Assembly: GCF_003031585.1 (NCBI RefSeq)
Contig: NZ_PWAA01000013.1
Span: forward strand, 1-42,487
Direction of reading: 5' to 3'
DNA length: 42,487 nt
Source of the DNA: Thalassobius sp. I31.1
Lineage (GTDB): Bacteria > Pseudomonadota > Alphaproteobacteria > Rhodobacterales > Rhodobacteraceae
Shown here: positions 40,209-42,487 of the stretch, in pieces
Position numbering within the stretch: the stretch's first letter is position 1
How the letters are laid out: the number at the start of each line of letters is the position of its first letter
Program-made: the position numbers and the translations under genes
The notes under the pieces: generated by a model
Databases searched by the model: none
Seen by the model: the letters and a program-made list of their open reading frames with translations, nothing else
What the model was told of the DNA's origin: nothing

Positions 40209-41039
40209 TTAATCCTCTGCTAGGCATTCGAGTGCGTAAGCGGCTAATGTATGCGCCGAATGGATCACCAAGCGAGCATGCCTAGGTCGTAGGGCTGATT
40301 TCTTTAACTGTTCTTCTGTGCGGCCATGGGCTCCACTCTTTTTGTTACGAAGATACATTGTTCCTTCAACGATATTTCCAAGACCGGAAGCTATTTTCTT
40401 GAGGTCCTTTTCCTCAAGGTTCTTGGGGTTGATCCCTAAGTCGTCACGCACCAATTGCCAGAGTTTGTTCAGTCCGTCATTTTGATCATTGAAAGGTATC
40501 TGTTTATTAGTCAGATAGGCTTTGAGAGCAGCTTCCAGAACGTTCCCTGCGTAGTGTGCGGCAGCGTTAGGATCAGCTTCAACCTGTTTCAGGGCACGTG
40601 ACATCTCCAACTCAACCGCAGATAGCCTGTCACGTTCAATTATTTCCCGCAGCGACGCAGTCGGCGTAGCAGAAGCCGTGCTGATATGGCCACCGGGAGA
40701 GTAAGCAAGGCCCGACTTCCCTAACGATGCAGAAATCCTATCCTTGAAGGTGCGGTGCTTTTCGACCCATTCAGAACCAGCTTGCCAGCCCGACCCGTAC
40801 TCAGGAATCTCCCGTTCCATTATGTCTTCCAAGAGGCTTCCAAGAACCTCAAGCGGTGTATCAGACTGTTTGTTGGTTCGGCGAAGCCATTCCATAGTCT
40901 TTTTCACTTTGTTCGCATCAGGCGGTTCGCCGGGTGCGTCTGCATAGGCGAAGTGCCTATCAATATCGGAGTGTGAATAAAACTGGTCGAAAATCTCGCT
41001 GACAACGCCAATGACTGGTGAGGGAATACGATCATCCAT
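40209..41039 (-). CDS. abortive-infection-type protein with Abi_C C-terminal domain
   Basis: 276-residue protein. The N-terminal half is helical and unrecognised. The C-terminal half (about 150-270) matches the Abi_C layout: ADPNAAAHYAGNVLEAALKAY, LKKIASGLGNIVEGTMYLRN and a conserved SGAHGR, then helices ending HTLAAYALECL. Abi_C proteins are associated with phage-defence abortive infection. ATG 41039 has AGGAA eight bases upstream; the longer frame to 41120 adds 27 unsupported residues. It is divergent from a small-protein operon with about 100 bases between them, and may be co-regulated with it. Confidence 0.75.
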   Translation of the reverse strand: MDDRIPSPVIGVVSEIFDQFYSHSDIDRHFAYADAPGEPPDANKVKKTMEWLRRTNKQSDTPLEVLGSLLEDIMEREIPEYGSGWQAGSEWVEKHRTFKDRISASLGKSGLAYSPGGHISTASATPTASLREIIERDRLSAVELEMSRALKQVEADPNAAAHYAGNVLEAALKAYLTNKQIPFNDQNDGLNKLWQLVRDDLGINPKNLEEKDLKKIASGLGNIVEGTMYLRNKKSGAHGRTEEQLKKSALRPRHARLVIHSAHTLAAYALECLAED

Positions 41040-41143
41040 GTAAATTTTTCCTGCAACCTGCTGTTGAAATCGTTTCTTGTTGGCACCATATTTCGTACAA
41101 ACACTATACGCGATACACAAAATTAAAGAATTGGAGCAGCGGA

Positions 41144-41341
41144 ATGTCTGGTAAAAAATTTAATCCCGGTGATTTGGTGCAGCTTAAGTCCGGTGGCCCG
41201 AAAATGACGGTGGAAAAAGCTTCTAGCGGGTTTGGGGCGGATAGTACCACTTATTTTTGCACTTGGTTCTCTGGCGCAAAACACAACAAACACGGTTTCT
41301 CCGAAGAATCGCTTCAAGAATACTCGGAAGACAACGAATGA
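41144..41341 (+). CDS. YodC/DUF2158 family small protein
   Basis: 65-residue protein of the DUF2158 type: FNPGDLVQLKSGGPKMTVEK, an inserted loop, FCTWFSGAKHNKHGFSEESL and an acidic tail. The two Cys-free beta halves make a small beta-barrel-like fold; the family function is not known. GGAG lies nine bases before the ATG. It overlaps the next gene by ATGA, so it leads a translationally coupled operon of four small genes. Confidence 0.8.
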   Translation: MSGKKFNPGDLVQLKSGGPKMTVEKASSGFGADSTTYFCTWFSGAKHNKHGFSEESLQEYSEDNE

Positions 41342-41601
41342 CGCCTCAGGAAGCCGCTCAATGGATGGTTGATGAACTGGCAAAGCGCAAAGTGCTTGAT
41401 CAAGAAAGCGCCGCTTGGCAACTCACTCGTCAGGACAAAACACTGACCTACCAAAACGACAACGGAAATTTGGCGATAAACAAGCCTGTCCTAGCTGCGT
41501 TTAACAAACTCACAAAAGGTGATGATGTGGTGTGGTCCCGATCTGAGCGCCAATGGCGCTTTAGAAAGAAATACGACCGCCCCGGAAGAATGCAGGATTA
41601 A
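41338..41601 (+). CDS. small protein, second gene of the YodC operon
   Basis: 87-residue protein beginning MTPQEAAQWMVDELAKRKVL, followed by a Trp-rich, basic second half (DDVVWSRSERQWRFRKKYD). It resembles short DUF6953-type proteins in size and in the QEAAQWMVDEL start, but I am not certain of the family. It overlaps the YodC stop as ATGA. The basic C-terminus suggests nucleic-acid or nucleoprotein contact, which is inference. Confidence 0.6.
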   Translation: MTPQEAAQWMVDELAKRKVLDQESAAWQLTRQDKTLTYQNDNGNLAINKPVLAAFNKLTKGDDVVWSRSERQWRFRKKYDRPGRMQD

Positions 41602-41603
41602 GC

Positions 41604-41792
41604 ATGGCCCAAAAATATCGGATCAAACGTATAGTGAACATCACGGCCCCTCACGGGGGCGAGTCAGTCTTCTTCGAAGTTTGGGACATTTTCAATGTGG
41701 ACGGTGAAGAACGTGAGCATCGAAACTTCGACCATGCATTCAAGACTGAGGCTGAGGCGCAGGCGTGGATTGAAGAACAGGATGATAAATGA
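41604..41792 (+). CDS. small hypothetical protein, third gene of the YodC operon
   Basis: 62-residue protein: a basic start (MAQKYRIKRIVNI), a central FFEVWDIFNVDGE stretch and an acidic ending EAQAWIEEQDDK. The mix of beta then helix fits a small nucleic-acid or protein-binding fold, but no family is recognised. It lies two bases after the previous stop and shares ATGA with the next gene. Confidence 0.6.
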   Translation: MAQKYRIKRIVNITAPHGGESVFFEVWDIFNVDGEEREHRNFDHAFKTEAEAQAWIEEQDDK

Positions 41793-42100
41793 GAACAGCA
41801 CCGACTTTGTACGAAGATGTATTAGCGATTGTGAAGTCAGCGGCCAGCGAAGCTGACGCCGCCGCTGTGTTTCCCAAGCTTAACGGATTGGGCTTTCAAG
41901 AGGCTAATGCAACTGACCACAAATTTCACGAGGGTTACATAAGAACCGATGGTTACGACACCGTATTTGTTCAGTACCGCTACTACGATACATCGAAGGC
42001 TTTCAGCATCAGACCGGACATGAATGTCTTCCTGATCAAGTTGCTTGGGCAGCAAGGCACCTTGAAAGAGAAACAAATCAAGTTTTTGGACGCATCGTAG
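41789..42100 (+). CDS. small hypothetical protein, fourth gene of the YodC operon
   Basis: 103-residue protein starting MRTAPTLYEDVLAIVKSA, with a Tyr-rich centre (GYDTVFVQYRYYDTSKAF) and a basic ending. It overlaps the previous gene by ATGA, so all four small genes are likely made from one message. No family is recognised; no signal peptide or membrane segment is present. The 270 bases after it hold no gene I can support. Confidence 0.55.
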   Translation: MRTAPTLYEDVLAIVKSAASEADAAAVFPKLNGLGFQEANATDHKFHEGYIRTDGYDTVFVQYRYYDTSKAFSIRPDMNVFLIKLLGQQGTLKEKQIKFLDAS

Positions 42101-42370
42101 AAGTGTCGACATAACGCACGGCCCTCAAATTTTCGTCATCTACCGTTTTGTTTTGTCCTGCACTGTCGCTCTTGCATGATGGCTTAAGACGAAGGCAATT
42201 ACACTATCAGCCTGTATCCGGTTTTGATTCATTCTCAAGGTCTATAATCCATACAGCCAATTTTGTCTGAACTGTTTGTGGTGTGCACTAAACTGAACGC
42301 TCTATAGTCACTTTCCCGGACAGTTTAACAGCACCCAATGCTTTTCCGGTTAGAACTGCCTGTCGGTTGA

Positions 42371-42487
42371 TCATTCCATATCAGTTAAATCTCGCGAATT
42401 TCCGGTGATTTTTTGGGCGCGCGTCGCCATCAGGTCGATTAATCCGCTGTTGCGCCGATCACCAAATGCCCGGGATTCAGACAGTTC
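42371..42487 (-). CDS. possible C-terminal end of a gene entering from the right edge
   Basis: The reverse strand is open from the window edge to a TGA for 38 codons, ending with residues like SGLIDLMATRAQKITGN and DLTDME. Composition looks protein-like (charged, helical), but the fragment is short and no family is recognised. Confidence 0.3.
   Translation of the reverse strand, partial: ELSESRAFGDRRNSGLIDLMATRAQKITGNSRDLTDME

Noticed and set aside
42101-42370. Additional gene after the YodC operon
   Set aside because: Frames are short and interrupted, with no start or family signal.

Overview
The window looks like chromosomal DNA of a marine alphaproteobacterium, most likely Rhodobacteraceae (Roseobacter group). 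This rests on codon use, a Hint_2-type protein, an ASKHA/ferredoxin corrinoid-activator homologue, DUF2218/DUF3500 genes and a PrtD/HlyD-type secretion pair. The genus cannot be fixed from the sequence alone. Most of the window is moderately GC-rich. About 23.5-25.5 kb is visibly AT-richer and gene-poor, which suggests acquired DNA.

Layout. (1) 1-1.57 kb: the end of an integrative element, with an Xis-like HTH protein and a tyrosine integrase lying against the 3' end of tRNA-Leu(CAA). The element continues off the left edge. (2) 1.8-5.2 kb: a secreted-type Hint protein, an orphan RACo-like ferredoxin/ASKHA protein with a clear terminator, and tRNA-Gly(CCC). (3) 5.2-8.7 kb: a small secreted protein, then an AsnC/Lrp regulator divergent from a two-gene catabolic operon (PLP ammonia-lyase and M20 amidohydrolase, stop/start overlapping). 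(4) 8.75-15.2 kb: a solo LuxR-type regulator divergent from a run of three exported proteins. The middle one is a 1208-residue von Willebrand A protein with its own promoter. I recognise no named system here. (5) 15.2-20.1 kb: an SDR, membrane protein and TetR operon divergent from a coniferyl-aldehyde-type dehydrogenase, followed by an esterase. (6) 20.1-23.4 kb: a decayed LysR fragment, an intact LysR gene, and a divergent DUF2218-DUF3500-cytochrome b561 operon.

(7) 23.5-38.9 kb: the dominant feature, a type I secretion locus. After an AT-rich stretch with two possible micro-ORFs and a small membrane protein comes a 10.9-kb gene for a 3639-residue RTX protein. Its parts, in order, are an N-terminal domain, an intein-like Hint domain ending in His-Asn, an EF-hand-like region, about 23 repeats of about 56 residues each with a DxDGDG loop, DUF4214-like modules, seven RTX cassettes and a C-terminal secretion signal. 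Its ABC exporter and HlyD adaptor follow. An intervening hairpin may reduce expression of the exporter relative to the substrate. No TolC gene is in view. (8) 38.9-42.5 kb: a serine resolvase with what looks like its own res site, a thermonuclease-like protein with an Asp-to-Asn change at a metal-binding position, an Abi_C-type abortive-infection protein, and a divergent, tightly overlapping four-gene operon of small proteins led by a YodC/DUF2158 protein. This is a plausible defence or mobile-element cargo region.

The best candidates for undescribed biology are the Hint-carrying RTX giant, the LuxR/vWA exported-protein cluster, the DUF2218-DUF3500-b561 operon, and the Abi_C/YodC small-protein operon next to the res site. 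All functional statements are from reading motifs. No database search was run.
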